A stretch of DNA of 64,000 bases from Nostoc sp. JL33 (GCF_017114985.1 NZ_JABXKP010000022.1:1-64000), one strand, 5' to 3'; numbered from the stretch's first letter, positions 16,967-27,345 are shown. Notes: generated from the letters alone by a model not told the origin. Numbers and translations: made by a program.

Positions 16967-18490
16967 ATGAGTATAACTATGGATTCTAATGCTGTCCAGA
17001 TACTAAAATCACCAGTCTATTCTCCCCTTGCTTCAAAGAAACAAGAGCTTTTAGGGCAAAAACACTCTTCTGTGACAGTAAGTTTTGATGAAACTTTAGT
17101 AATAGTTAATGATTTAGTGCTTGCCAAAAGAGGTAGATACTTATCTCAACCAGAGATACTTATTATGAGGGGAGCGTGGCATAACCGTGAGTTTGTAGAG
17201 ATAGCAGAAAATTCAGCTTATAGCGTCAATTACTTACAACGAGGCGTAGCTACTCGGTTATGGGATATACTCACAAAAACAATTGGAAATGGCAAGCGAG
17301 TTACTAAAAAGAATGTACGGAATTTTTTAGAGCAAGTTGCACAAGAGTATTATGCTCAATCTGCTTTTACTAGTGAAGAGAAAAGCTCCCCTGTCAAAAA
17401 TTGGATACAAATTCTAGGAAGTAAACCTCCTGAGATATCAAGTTTTTATGGACGTGCAGGAGAATTATCTTGCTTAAAAGAATTAATAATAAAGCAACGC
17501 TGCGTATCGTTAGTAGGGGTAGCAGGCATTGGTAAAACTGCATTAGCTGCAAAGCTAATACAAGATATTAGTGTAGAATCAAAACCCAAATTTGATTGCA
17601 TAATTTGGAAATCAGTTGCCCATGCACCACTGTTTCAAGACTTTATAGCCGAGCTAATAGAGGTAATCCAACCTTTAGAGCCTAAGCTAGACTCACCTAG
17701 ATTTACTCAAGCAATGGTTTCAGCATTGATCGAGCAGATGCAATCGCGCCGATGTCTTTTGGTATTGGATGAATCTGATTCCTTGTTTGAAACAACTAAT
17801 TTAGAGCAACACCTAGAGTACAAACTATTTTTTCGCAGATTAATAGAGGAAATGGATCAAAGTTGCTTGCTCTTAACTAATAGAGTCTTTCCTGATGAAT
17901 TTGAGGATCTTATAATAGCAGGACGTCCTATTCAATATCTAAAAATAAAAGGTTTAGAGACTGATCCTGCAATGCAACTTCTATTTGATCAAGGATTGGA
18001 TGACGAAGAGAAATGCAACGAATTAATTAAAATTTACTACGGTAATCCTTTAGAGCTAAAGACGGTAGTTACCAGAATTCACCACTTTTTTGGCGGAAGT
18101 GTTCAAAAGTTTTTTGAAAATAGAACTACGCTTTTCAGTAGCCAATTTCAAGCAATGCTTGATAAAGCCTTTGGTTACTTATTAAGTAAAATTCAACAAC
18201 AAATTATGATTTATCTAGCAGAAGAGTTAACTTTAAACTCAAAACCTGTTAAACTTACTAGCTTATTAAATGGCTTGAATCAAAAGGAATCAATATCGTT
18301 ATCAATATCAGATTTAATTACAGCATTAGAAGGGTTGGAAAAGCAGTTTTTAATTGAAACTATTAAGGATTCTGCTTCTGAAGAAAGTAGTTTTACTCTT
18401 CAACCTATAGTCAAAAAATATATTAGGAAAAATATACCAGGACTGGTGCATACATCTAATGCTTCACCAGAATTAGCGCTCACATTTTAA
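16967..18490 (+). CDS. NB-ARC (STAND) ATPase with N-terminal HTH-like domain
   Basis: A 507-residue protein from the ATG at 16967; the frame is open to a TTG at 16907. Residues about 45-125 (RGRYLSQPEILIMRGAW... LQRGVATRLWDIL) match the helix-turn-helix domain that precedes NB-ARC ATPases in cyanobacteria (vMAP type). The NTPase follows: FYGRAGEL, Walker A GVAGIGKTAL (about 183-192), Walker B CLLVLDESD, and sensor-1 LLLTNR. Relatives usually continue into WD40 or TPR sensor repeats, but this one ends with a winged-helix-like region and about 60 more residues. It may be a minimal form or have lost its sensor. Its role (regulation or defence) cannot be told from sequence. The next gene begins 11 bases after the stop. 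Confidence 0.85.
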   Translation: MSITMDSNAVQILKSPVYSPLASKKQELLGQKHSSVTVSFDETLVIVNDLVLAKRGRYLSQPEILIMRGAWHNREFVEIAENSAYSVNYLQRGVATRLWDILTKTIGNGKRVTKKNVRNFLEQVAQEYYAQSAFTSEEKSSPVKNWIQILGSKPPEISSFYGRAGELSCLKELIIKQRCVSLVGVAGIGKTALAAKLIQDISVESKPKFDCIIWKSVAHAPLFQDFIAELIEVIQPLEPKLDSPRFTQAMVSALIEQMQSRRCLLVLDESDSLFETTNLEQHLEYKLFFRRLIEEMDQSCLLLTNRVFPDEFEDLIIAGRPIQYLKIKGLETDPAMQLLFDQGLDDEEKCNELIKIYYGNPLELKTVVTRIHHFFGGSVQKFFENRTTLFSSQFQAMLDKAFGYLLSKIQQQIMIYLAEELTLNSKPVKLTSLLNGLNQKESISLSISDLITALEGLEKQFLIETIKDSASEESSFTLQPIVKKYIRKNIPGLVHTSNASPELALTF

Positions 18491-18501
18491 CAGAGGTAGC
18501 T

Positions 18502-18816
18502 ATGATTGCAGGCAAATTAGAAATCACAATTAAAATCAATGAACTGCCACAACCCAAGATCGTAGAGAATGCTTGGCAGCAGTTTGACGTAGACTGTGAC
18601 GGACGCATCACAGCAATCACAGTTAAACCAAAGATTTACAAGAAACTGACTAATGTAACCAGTAATTACCCACAATTGGTAGCAGCGATCGCTGGCAAAC
18701 TTAGTCAGTCAACTGAGCATGGGTTCATGTTAGAAGAACCTAGCATACAAGTTTTCTTTTCGCAAGCCCAAGTCAGAAACAACCTCTGCCTTCGGTGCTG
18801 CTTCTTGAAAAAGTGA
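18502..18816 (+). CDS. FinO-like cyanobacterial plasmid protein, 3' frameshift
   Basis: A 104-residue product starting MIAGKLEITIKINELPQPK. It resembles the small proteins annotated as 'fertility inhibition FinO-like' in cyanobacterial genomes (FDVDCDGRITAITVKPKIYK; YPQLVAAIAGKLSQSTEHGF). The real relation to F-plasmid FinO is unproven. The last 20 residues are out of character. In the next frame, from 18761, the reading is RKPKSETTSAFGAAS-stop (TGA at 18806-18808), which fits the family better. One extra T in the TTTT run at 18757-18760 explains this, so the annotated tail is probably a frameshift product. A GAGGTAG ribosome-binding site precedes the ATG. It probably shares a transcript with the NB-ARC gene. 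Confidence 0.75.
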   Translation: MIAGKLEITIKINELPQPKIVENAWQQFDVDCDGRITAITVKPKIYKKLTNVTSNYPQLVAAIAGKLSQSTEHGFMLEEPSIQVFFSQAQVRNNLCLRCCFLKK

Positions 18817-19494
18817 TTACCCAACTAGGGTAAGCTGGAACCAATACTGATAAATATGGAGGAGTCAAACACAAAGTTGCAGAATCTGGCTACATACGGA
18901 AAGACGACAAGTTATGTAAAATCAAGCTAATTGATAGGAGGTATGAAGGTGAAAATACAACACTACGAGAATTTAACGCACAAAGCGCCACTAAGGAGTA
19001 GCGCTTCGTGCGTGGCTTAAATTTCATATAACCTCAGAGCGGGGTTGATCTCGAAGGAACAAAATCAGTGGTCGTTAAAGTTTGGCGACTAAGATTACCA
19101 CTAAAAATGTCCGACTGAGTTTATCCGCGCTGCTTCCCCTATTGTACAGGGGTTGTTACCAGAACGTCGAATTTTTGGTGGCAAATTTTGGCTATTAAAA
19201 TTCTTCAAGTTTGGGAAATGTTAAATTTAATTAATAAATATCCCGAATTTTGTAGTTAAAAGCAGTAGCAGCGCGAGTAACAGTTATCAGTTATCAATTG
19301 GAATTTACAGTCCTTGATAACTGTCAACTGTTGACTGATAACTGATACAACCCCCTCTGAAGCTTGTCAACCAAGTTATCAGGGGAAAATATCGTGAAAA
19401 ATGACTTATGCCCAATACACCTTAGTGTCGGGATTAAGGTGACATCAAAATTTGTTTCAAGCCTCTCTCCTTATGATAATGACGGGAGAGAAAT
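18817..19494. other. gene-poor region with gene debris and repeats
   Basis: A short frame after AGGAGGT at about 18940 (24 codons) and a coding-like piece near 19110-19225 (reading FIRAASPIVQGLLPERRIF) look like debris of lost genes. At 19270-19350 GTTATCAG/CTGATAAC repeats can fold back on each other. CACCTTA-GTGTCGGGAT-TAAGGTG (19419-19442) is a 7-bp hairpin in front of the gene at 19495 and may be an operator or leader element. Confidence 0.45.
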
Positions 19495-21066
19495 ATGCTG
19501 ACACTAGATAGAGAAACCAAATCAGAACTTCATTACGATGATCTCAACAGCAGTATCAAAGACACCTTCGCTACCATAGATCGATTTGAGCTGCAAGCAG
19601 TAGAACAAATTCGCCTCATGCATGACGAGCAGATGTACAGAATCGCTGGGTACAAAAACTTCTCAGAATATTGCCAAGGCGAATTGCATATATATGGCGG
19701 CTATCGGCGTATAAATCAACTCTTAGGAGCATCAAAAGTTATTGTTGCAGCAGGGGAGTTGGGGTCACAGATTAAAAATGAGCGCCAAGCCCGTCCTCTT
19801 TTGAGGTTAGCCAAAGAACCAGAAAAACTTATTGCTGCGATAAGACTGGCTTTAGAATCAAACCCAGAGCCTAGCGAATCAGATTTCGCAGCTGCGGCTA
19901 ATATTGTTGCTCCCTTGCCAAGAGTAAGAAAGCCATTCCATCAGGAACCATTGGTTCCCAAAAATGTCATCACAATTTCATCACCATCACATCCCCGTTA
20001 TGGAGAATCAGGAGTAATTGAGGCTTCGGCTCCGAATAATTCGCAGCAGATTGTCACCTTCAGCGATGGTGAAAGGCTGCTGGTAAACAACACTGATTTG
20101 GATGCCGCAATTGTGTCCGAATCGACTGAGCGTACATATCCTCAAGAATATGCCGAAGCTTTAGCAGCACTCAAAGAGCAACACAAGCTTGAGTTAGAGC
20201 GCCTAGAGCAGGAATTGAGAATTGGACTACAAGCAGAAGTGTCAGCTAGAGCCGAAGCTCAAGTAAGTGAGCAAATCCAATCCTTGCAACAACTGTACAA
20301 CCAGCAAAAGGAGCAGAATATCCAGTTGCAGCAACGATTAGATGAAATGGAAGGGTTGAGAAAGCTCGATATTGAGAATCAGCAACTCCACCAACGTATC
20401 CAAGAATTAGAACACGCACTAGTTGAGCGCCCTCAACAGCAGTGGGGGAATACCATGACCCAACAGGCTACCAAAGTTTTGAACAAGCAGGTAAAAGAAG
20501 CGTTAGAAAAAACCATTGATTTGCGAACTCTTGCTCTTGAACCACCCAAAGAAAATGCGACTGAATGTCTACGCCTCATGGGCATGGCACTGAAAAACCT
20601 AAGCGTTGCTATGAACAATACTCAAGCTCTTGAGGCGGCGGCTCTCATTTTGGGTACTAGTCCCACACAGTCAGCGATCGCAATCAGGACGGAGCAATTA
20701 CAACTATTACCTGTGGCTATTAGGGAAATTAGGCAAGTACTTGCACGTATTGAGTTTACATGGCTTGACTTTTGGGCTGTGGCACAGAAATACGAGGTGA
20801 TAAAAGCAGACTACTGGGCTGAACTTACTACCTCAGAAAAAGAACTGATTTCTGCCCTGCAATCCGAAGCGAATGTTCCTTTAACGATTCAAGTTGGTTC
20901 CATTGTTTGCCATGCTGATCCAAATCATCCCTTATATATAGCGAAAGGAAAAGTTGTCCAGGATTTAGGTGAGCAAGTAGTCGTGGCATGGGATAACTCT
21001 CAGGATGAACCGAAAAACACCTCCATATACAACAAATACGAGTTGCGGTTACGCGATCGCAATTAA
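19495..21066 (+). CDS. plasmid coiled-coil protein, candidate DNA-binding/partition factor
   Basis: A 523-residue protein, not assigned to a family with certainty. The N-terminal 130 residues have the style of ParB/DUF3102-like helical DNA-binding domains (ELHIYGGYRRINQLLGASKV; NERQARPLLRLAKEPEKL). A beta-rich insert (PSHPRYGESGVIEASAP) resembles KOW/SH3-like segments and recurs near the C-terminus (DPNHPLYIAKGKVVQDLGEQ). A long Gln/Glu-rich coiled coil spans about residues 225-310. The GGAGAG before the ATG is a good ribosome-binding site. Its own coding DNA contains GGAACCATTGGTTCC (19944-19958), the core of the 55-bp repeats at 4701. This suggests, but does not prove, that it binds that motif. 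Confidence 0.6.
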   Translation: MLTLDRETKSELHYDDLNSSIKDTFATIDRFELQAVEQIRLMHDEQMYRIAGYKNFSEYCQGELHIYGGYRRINQLLGASKVIVAAGELGSQIKNERQARPLLRLAKEPEKLIAAIRLALESNPEPSESDFAAAANIVAPLPRVRKPFHQEPLVPKNVITISSPSHPRYGESGVIEASAPNNSQQIVTFSDGERLLVNNTDLDAAIVSESTERTYPQEYAEALAALKEQHKLELERLEQELRIGLQAEVSARAEAQVSEQIQSLQQLYNQQKEQNIQLQQRLDEMEGLRKLDIENQQLHQRIQELEHALVERPQQQWGNTMTQQATKVLNKQVKEALEKTIDLRTLALEPPKENATECLRLMGMALKNLSVAMNNTQALEAAALILGTSPTQSAIAIRTEQLQLLPVAIREIRQVLARIEFTWLDFWAVAQKYEVIKADYWAELTTSEKELISALQSEANVPLTIQVGSIVCHADPNHPLYIAKGKVVQDLGEQVVVAWDNSQDEPKNTSIYNKYELRLRDRN

Positions 21067-21817
21067 ATCAGTGAACAGTTATCACAGTAACTCTCAAAGG
21101 AGTTTGACCAATTATTCCTTGATGGTACAGAGGAAGTAAATTCATTTATGGATAGATAAATTTTAAACCTTGCTTGGTTCAGAGCAAGCGGATTTATCCT
21201 GGGGCATTAATTGCGTTAGCGACGCGCAAAGCGAGTCCGCGATAGCGACGCTCCTGCGTCGCGTCATGGGCGAAAAAGCGAACTTGTACTGAGCTTGTCC
21301 TGAGCTGTGTCGTTCGCGGTAGCGTCTCCGAAGAGAAGGGCGCAGCCTCTCCAAGAGTTGTATTGCGAATTGTGCTGACCCCGACTGCTCCCATCAATGA
21401 ACAGTTATCACAGACGATTTTCTTAACTGATAACTATTGATGCGGCGCTTACCCTGTTATGTTCACGCTCATTGCAGAACGAATTGAACAAGAAAGGCAG
21501 AAGTTCTCTTGCTGAGGGCAGAAGGTAGAGTTTCAGCGCTAAATCCTTACGTTCTGGCGACCGCTTGGATCTTCGGTCTGATTCCATTTCACGAAAAATC
21601 TGATCCAGACATAAACCCTGAAAGCTTTGCTGCATCTAAGTTTTTTAATTGCGAACTTGTACTGAGCTTGTCCTCTTGGTAGTCGTTGGCGGTAGCGTCT
21701 CCGTTCGCGTAGCGTCTCCGACAGGAGAAGGAGAAGGGCGTAGCCGTTGGCGCAGCCTCTGGTAAGAGAAGTATTGCGAATGGGTTGTTTTAATCATGGA
21801 AAATATTGGGAGAGATT
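21067..21817. other. repeat-rich intergenic region
   Basis: Copies 2 (21265-21370) and 3 (21650-21785) of the dispersed block with 'gaacttgtactgagcttgtcct' and 'ggtagcgtctcc' motifs lie here, with GTTATCA repeats near 21070 and 21400-21430. A 70-codon minus-strand frame at 21423-21635 is possible but unsupported. I see no secure gene. Confidence 0.5.
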
Positions 21818-22801
21818 GTGAATAAAAATAAAAATGCATTTAACGGTGGCAACAAAGAGTTCTTTGAGCCTAAACCAGATTCTAAGGTATCAGTTGAGCA
21901 GATATCACATCCTATTGTTTACCCAAACAACCTCTTGGCTGCCGAATACCATGAGTTGCTAACTGGCAGCGCGATTCATCCAGCGTTGATTAAGCGCAAC
22001 TTCTTCCACATTGAAGGGGAAACAATCTACAACTACCTGTTTATCTCCAATAAAATCCCTCGCAAAAATGGCGGTCGAGTCACAGATACATACATCAAAA
22101 AGTATGATCATCTCTTACTGGGGGGGATATGGATTCAATCCCTTGACCCGTTGAATAATTGGGAAACGATGGAATGGGGGCGGATTAAGCCCAACTTTCC
22201 CCGCATTGATTGGCAATCACAGAAACCCGTCAAATACGAATCACCTCCCAAGACAGCTAACCGCGTCACCTACTTCGATATTCCCAACTGCATTTTGAAT
22301 AAAGTTGCACGGCGCTACAACATCCCCGATATTCAAAAAGTACTTTTTGCAAAACGTGGTCAAAAGCTGCATGTTAAAAATCGAAGAAAAAACGCTCTCT
22401 ATGCTGCCAACTTACGTAATTCGCTCTCATACGCGCAGTCTAGTTCTCTTTTAGGACTATGCAGACAAGGCTATCTCAATCCCCTAATGTTTTGGTTATG
22501 GGTTGGGCAGCACAAACTGAATTTCATCGACTCTGGGCAGAAAGATATACAAATCACTTTCTGGGAGTGGATAAAGCAGCATCCAGAGATTCCAATAATA
22601 TTATGCGAGGGCGAAAAAAAGGCAGCTTGCTTGCTCTCTTTGGGGTTTGTAGCGATCGCACTCCCTGGAATTTGGAACGGGCGCGTCGGCAAACAAGATT
22701 TTGATGAACGGTTGCATCCTGACTTAGTACCAAGCGCTGGTGGCGTGACCAAAATCCTGATGCCAGATTTCTCAACAATGGACATCGGGTTAACTTGTTG
22801 A
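21818..22801 (+). pseudogene. CyRepA1-family plasmid replication protein, N-terminal part
   Basis: Encodes the DUF3854 module of a CyRepA1-type plasmid replication protein: GSAIHPALIKRNFFHIEG at the start and the Toprim-like core IILCEGEKKAACLLSLGFVA with LPGIWNGRVG. I use the GTG at 21818 because GGGAGAG precedes it at good spacing. After HPDLVPSAGG the usual second half of the domain (FDYETKP...KGIDD, as still seen in the relaxase at 45636) is missing. The reading jumps to VTKILMPDFSTMDIGLTC and stops. The next frame carries on the helicase part. Deletion plus frameshift make a functional full-length protein unlikely. Confidence 0.75.
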
Positions 22802-24966
22802 AAAATCTTGGCTTTCGCTTGCGGACGGCGATGTATTCAGACTTGGGTTACACAGGTTTAGCCCAGGCCCAAGCCCTTAGTATTACTATTGACAGCTTGC
22901 ATAAGCTGAATACTCAGTCTCTCACCTACGGCTGCATATTTATAGATGAAGCCTGCCAATACCTCACCCACCTACTACACAGTAATACTTGCAAACAGCA
23001 CCGTGCAGCAATTCTAGAAGTACTGGAATATATAGTATACAACGCGCCACTGGTCGTCATCGCTGATGCACACATGGATGACCTGACTGTGGATTTCTTC
23101 CGCTCCATGCGACCCAAAGGTGAAGTACCTTACATCATTAAAAACGAGTGGCGAAACGGGGAGCGCACAATTTATTGGTACGAGGGGGATAATGAGAGCG
23201 CTCTAGTCGCCCAAATCTCGGCAGCCCTGATGCTTGGTGAGAAAGCTATGGTTGCCAGTGACAGTAAGCGTTTTATCAAAAAACTCGACAAATCCTTTAC
23301 TATCAACTACGAAGAATCTAACTCCGAAAAATCACATACACAAAAAAAATGGCGTATCTGGTCGGTTCATTCTGACAATTCTGGCAGTGATGAAAATGTT
23401 GCTTTCATCAAAGATATCACCAACGCCGTCAAAAACTTTGATGCCTTGTTCACCTCTCCCAGTCTCGGTACTGGTGTCGATATTTCGGAGTATCATTTTG
23501 ATGCCGTATTTGGTGTGTTCCACGGCGTTTCCCAAACTGCTACTGAGTGCGCCCAACAACTGTACCGCTATCGCCCGAAAGTCCCGTTTCATATTTGGGT
23601 GGCCCCGCGTCCTCCCTTTGGTTACAAGGATACTAATGCTACTAAGATTAAAGAACGCTTGCTCCAAACCAATGAAATGACCGCTTTTCTGTTGCGGATT
23701 GACCGTCAAACAGGCAAACGCGGAGCCGAGAAAGATTGGGCCTTAGATGCTTATTGTCAAATTATGGCTAACCGCCACTATTCTCTAAATAATCTGCGTG
23801 ATGACTTGCGATCGCTCCTTACCGAAATGGGCAATACATTTATATATGTGGGAAATGATTCAGATCCTCAAGCAAGAGAAAGTCTAAAAGCGGCAGCACA
23901 AGCTTTGGATAGCGCCCACAATTCGGCTGTTGCCAAGGCTAAGAATATTTCTTTGAGTGAGTACCGCGCCCGTCAGAGCAAAGATTACCTTGACCCTAAT
24001 CAAATTTTTGAATGTGAAAAGTTCCGCATTTCTGATTCTTACGGCATCGAAGTAACCGAATCAATCGTAGAAATGGATAAAGGTGGCCGCTTAATTAGAG
24101 CGATCGCCGGACTTGAGGCCATTTTAGCCCCACCCGAAGAATCAATTGTTGACCCCAAAACTGGGCGAAGTTATCCTACCCCACCAAAAATTGTCACCCA
24201 AAAAGACCGCAGCGAACGGGACAATCTACCTTTGTGCATTGACTGGGGTAATTATTCGGCGCGGTGGCTGGCTAGATTTAACCTGGGGCTGCATCAAATT
24301 CTCTTAAGTTTAATGAGGGGTGAGGAAGTTGCCGCCTCGGATGCCACCTTACTCAAGATGACAGCGATTGCTAAAAACTGTGCTGCTCACGTTAAAGCAA
24401 TTCTTGGGTTTACTATTCCCAGTGACTGTAAACCTATTTGGTTGCTGGCCACAATGCTAGAGCAGCTGGGGCTAAAGTTGACCTTCCGTAAGCAAGGTAA
24501 GCGGGGTCAACAGGTGAAACTTTTCTCTTTATCTAAAGAGGAATTAGAATTTGCTCTCCAAGTGATTGCTCATCGTGAAACGAAGCGTAATCAAAAAGAA
24601 AATCGAACCTATTATGCTCCCCAAACCCCTACTGTATATAGTGTAAACCCCAATCAGCAGCCCGTATCCATCCCCCCCCTTGATGCTATAGGGAACTCCC
24701 ATTGCAAAGGGGAGGATACTACAGTTTATGTTCCACCCCAAACTGACCGGATTACTCTACTTCATTGCGTGGAAATACTACGAAGAGGTATTTCTCATGG
24801 AGTTGAGGCAATTAAAGGTATTCTCAAGCGATGGCAGAGTGATTTGCGCTGGGAGACGGTACTGGAACTTGAAGCGATCGCCGCAAATGAACTGCGACTT
24901 GTCGAGGATCAAGTCCCGGAATTTTACGCCTTGCTGAATGAAGATGTGTTGCCGATGGAGGGATAA
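22795..24966 (+). pseudogene. CyRepA1-family plasmid replication protein, helicase and C-terminal part
   Basis: A 723-codon frame from TTG, overlapping the preceding frame by 7 bases. It has the helicase part of CyRepA1-type proteins after the nucleotide-binding loop: ITIDSLHKLN, Walker B-like CIFIDEACQ, VVIADAHMDD, SPSLGTGVDI (motif V) and a CAQQLYRYRPK motif VI. The Walker A segment that should precede LKNLGFRLRTAMYSDLG is absent from both frames, so about 20 or more residues have been deleted at the junction. The long C-terminal part (from about residue 400) is intact. Either this is a decayed Rep gene, or the C-terminal protein keeps a separate non-ATPase role. Another Rep may lie outside the window. 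Confidence 0.75.
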
Positions 24967-25160
24967 AGTCGGCGATGTCGAAGGCGGGCAAAGCCTCGAC
25001 TGAGCTACGTAAATAAAGAGCAATTTCTGCCTCATTTTTATCAGTGGCTATCGCTTGAGGTGTTGCTGATGGAATTGTAAATGGCTTTTTGGGAAAATCC
25101 TTATAGCCTTTATTTACTCTCAGTTCTGTCTAGATCAACTAACATGTATTTCCTGATCTA

Positions 25161-25835
25161 TCACTCCAAGACGAAGTTAGTGTTATTCGCATTTGCGTTG
25201 TCAAAATTACTGCTGCTCATTGATGGTGGGGAGAGCATCGACAACGCCGCGATCGCACCCCGTACTTGGGATGGTTCCACCTCCAGGTAATGTTGCAGTT
25301 GCTCCAAACTGCGATGTCCGCTAATTTCTTGAATAACTCGCAATGGAATTCCAGCATTGCTCATCAGTGTCAGGGCAGTTCTCCGGCAACTGTGGGTGCT
25401 TGCTCCTTCGATGTCCGCACGTTCGCAAGCTTTTCGGAAGATTAGGCTTGCATATTCCGAGTGCAAGTGACCGCGCCCCCATCGGCCAGGAAACAAAAAA
25501 CCGTCACGGGAGTTTGTCGGTTTGTAAGTAGCTAAGAAGTTCCTTAGTTCTGACAAAATCGGAATGCTGCGGGTAGCTAACTTTCCCTTTGTATTCCCTT
25601 TACGGATGATCAGCTCTGCTCTGATCCGTCCCTTGCTGTTATAAACATCTTTAATTTTTAGGGTAACTGCTTCATTGACGCGGCAACCCGTATACAGCAT
25701 CACGCCTATTAGGGTTCTGTCTCGCTCTGTGGTTAACCCCGAAGTAAACAGACGCTGGATTTCTTCCGGCGATAAAACCTTTGCCTTCCCGTGACGGTCA
25801 ATCTTCACTGCCCCGAACCCCCGATAGTTAATCAT
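25161..25835 (-). CDS. tyrosine recombinase, catalytic-domain-only form
   Basis: A 224-residue site-specific recombinase. Motifs: Arg I in MLYTGCRVNEAV, Lys in IIRKGNTKGKL, THSCRRTAL (His and Arg II; most family members have SFRR), SGHRSLEQLQHYLEV (His/Arg and nucleophile Tyr). There is no separate N-terminal core-binding domain. Short recombinases of this type are common on nostocalean plasmids, so it is probably complete. It is unlike the 298-residue recombinase at 3103. Likely roles are multimer resolution or cassette exchange. A Ser/Asn-rich tail follows the catalytic Tyr. Confidence 0.9.
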   Translation of the reverse strand: MINYRGFGAVKIDRHGKAKVLSPEEIQRLFTSGLTTERDRTLIGVMLYTGCRVNEAVTLKIKDVYNSKGRIRAELIIRKGNTKGKLATRSIPILSELRNFLATYKPTNSRDGFLFPGRWGRGHLHSEYASLIFRKACERADIEGASTHSCRRTALTLMSNAGIPLRVIQEISGHRSLEQLQHYLEVEPSQVRGAIAALSMLSPPSMSSSNFDNANANNTNFVLE

Positions 25836-26584
25836 CCTATCAGCGATCAGAACAAAACAGTTTGTAAGTTAAAGAGTGCTGAGTAACCGCTTAGATTTAT
25901 CTTAGGGGATTGAAGCAAGGATAAATGCATTATTTCTCGTGCAATAATCTCGAAATAACAATACCTTCCCCAATTTACGAGGGTGAGTTGATGACGCTTT
26001 CACTATTAACTCGCTGTTCTCGCTCGGTTTGGGAAAAACAATAAGTTCTAAAAATTCCTTTAAGGTTTCCCACAAGGTTTTTTTTAACGTATTGACCGTA
26101 GTATAAGGGTTTGAGATGACAAACTACCTTTTAAGCGAAACGCTTATGTATGGGTAATTTTGCCAGTTTTGCCAAAATTTTTCTAGGCTCTTATTTTGGC
26201 AAAGGTATTGAATAAATATTTATTTTTTTCAGGGCTTAAAAGCAGGGGCAACTTTTAGAGACGCTACGCGTAGCTAGCTTTTGAGTAGGGGTACAGACTG
26301 ACTGTACTGAATGCAATTATTGCTTTTTTACTCAGCAATCTAACTAAGTACTCAGCACTGTTTCGGTGATCAAAAATTAGATAAGCAATCCTGCAAGTGT
26401 TTAAGCCTGAGATAATTTTTGATCGCCAATGGTAGCCGTTGGCGGTAGCATCTTTCCATAAAAGACATCGTTTGAAGAATGCGCTGACGCATTTGGCGAT
26501 GATAGCATCAAGGTAATTCATCATGATGAATTACACGATTTAATAAGCGTGGACAGTCCCAGTTTACCTAGATGATACGTGAAC
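25836..26584. other. intergenic region with 10-bp inverted repeat
   Basis: About 750 bases without a secure gene. TTGCCAAAAT (26169-26178) and ATTTTGGCAA (26193-26202) form a perfect 10-bp inverted repeat with a 14-base spacer; TTTTGCC is also repeated directly just before it. The surroundings are very AT-rich (26085-26230). This could be an operator or an origin element. Pieces of the dispersed 'gacgctacgcgtagc' and 'ggcggtagcatct' repeats follow at 26255-26460. Confidence 0.45.
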
Positions 26585-27151
26585 ATGAGCAATACAGGGC
26601 GCAAAAAAAAATTAGCATCTTTCAACTGTGACCAAAGGAAGTGGGAGCAGTTTATCGCCTGTTGCAACTCGAAAGGCACAACAGCAACAGCTACGCTGCT
26701 CGAATTTATCGATCTCTACTTAGGCGATTCCCAAGATAAGGTTGATGCAATAGGTGGAAATGATTTAGACGAACGCCTAGACTCAAAGATTAAGGCAAGT
26801 GTAGAGAAGTACTTAGTTGCTAGTCATAATAGTAACAGCAGTCCTACCAATGAAACGATAATAGCTATTTGCGAAAGACTTGATAAGCTTGAGTCAGAGT
26901 TATCAAGTGAATCTAATAGGAACCAAACCACAGCAATTGATAATTTCGCCAATTTAGAAGAAAAAACTGAGGGGATGTGTGCCCGAATGACACAGTTGGC
27001 TGAGGCGATCATTAAAGTTCAAGACTATCTCAACAACCAACAAAAGCGGGGACAGAAATCGTACTACAATAATTCATCATTCATTGTGCATAGTCCCCGA
27101 ATGCAGCCATTAACCGAAGAAGGTAAAGCCCCAGAGACTTGGTGTAAGTGA
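26585..27151 (+). CDS. plasmid DNA-binding/coiled-coil protein, frameshifted near the 3' end
   Basis: A 188-residue product with an N-terminal segment of about 45 residues that resembles small plasmid DNA-binding folds (GRKKKLASFNCDQRKWEQFI). A helical coiled-coil middle (ICERLDKLESELSSESNRN) follows. The frame ends abruptly at 27151, while the neighbouring frame continues coherently as PQRLGVSEETVRKERINLPP then GWEFNENTGLYQPAS, stopping at 27279-27281. LGVSEETVRKERIN looks like a helix-turn-helix. A one-base change near 27120-27130 therefore seems to have cut off the C-terminal DNA-binding tail. A related tail remains at 30490-30569. Confidence 0.65.
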   Translation: MSNTGRKKKLASFNCDQRKWEQFIACCNSKGTTATATLLEFIDLYLGDSQDKVDAIGGNDLDERLDSKIKASVEKYLVASHNSNSSPTNETIIAICERLDKLESELSSESNRNQTTAIDNFANLEEKTEGMCARMTQLAEAIIKVQDYLNNQQKRGQKSYYNNSSFIVHSPRMQPLTEEGKAPETWCK

Positions 27152-27345
27152 GGAAACTGTACGCAAGGAGCGAATTAATCTTCCCCCACCGCTTTTTGTA
27201 GCATGGTGTAAGGGCAAAGATAGAGCAGGGCTAGGGTGGGAATTTAACGAAAATACAGGATTATATCAGCCAGCAAGTTAGTATTTTGATTAATTTCAAC
27301 TTGTCGCGGCGGATGTGCGCTCTGCTGTTGCTGTTGCCAATTTTC

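Noticed and set aside
23234-23709. Frames of 125-148 codons on both strands
   Set aside because: They are shadows of the helicase part of the CyRepA1 gene, which has clear motifs in its own frame.
26264-26524. 86-codon minus-strand frame
   Set aside because: It runs through dispersed repeat fragments and has no protein-like pattern or start signal.
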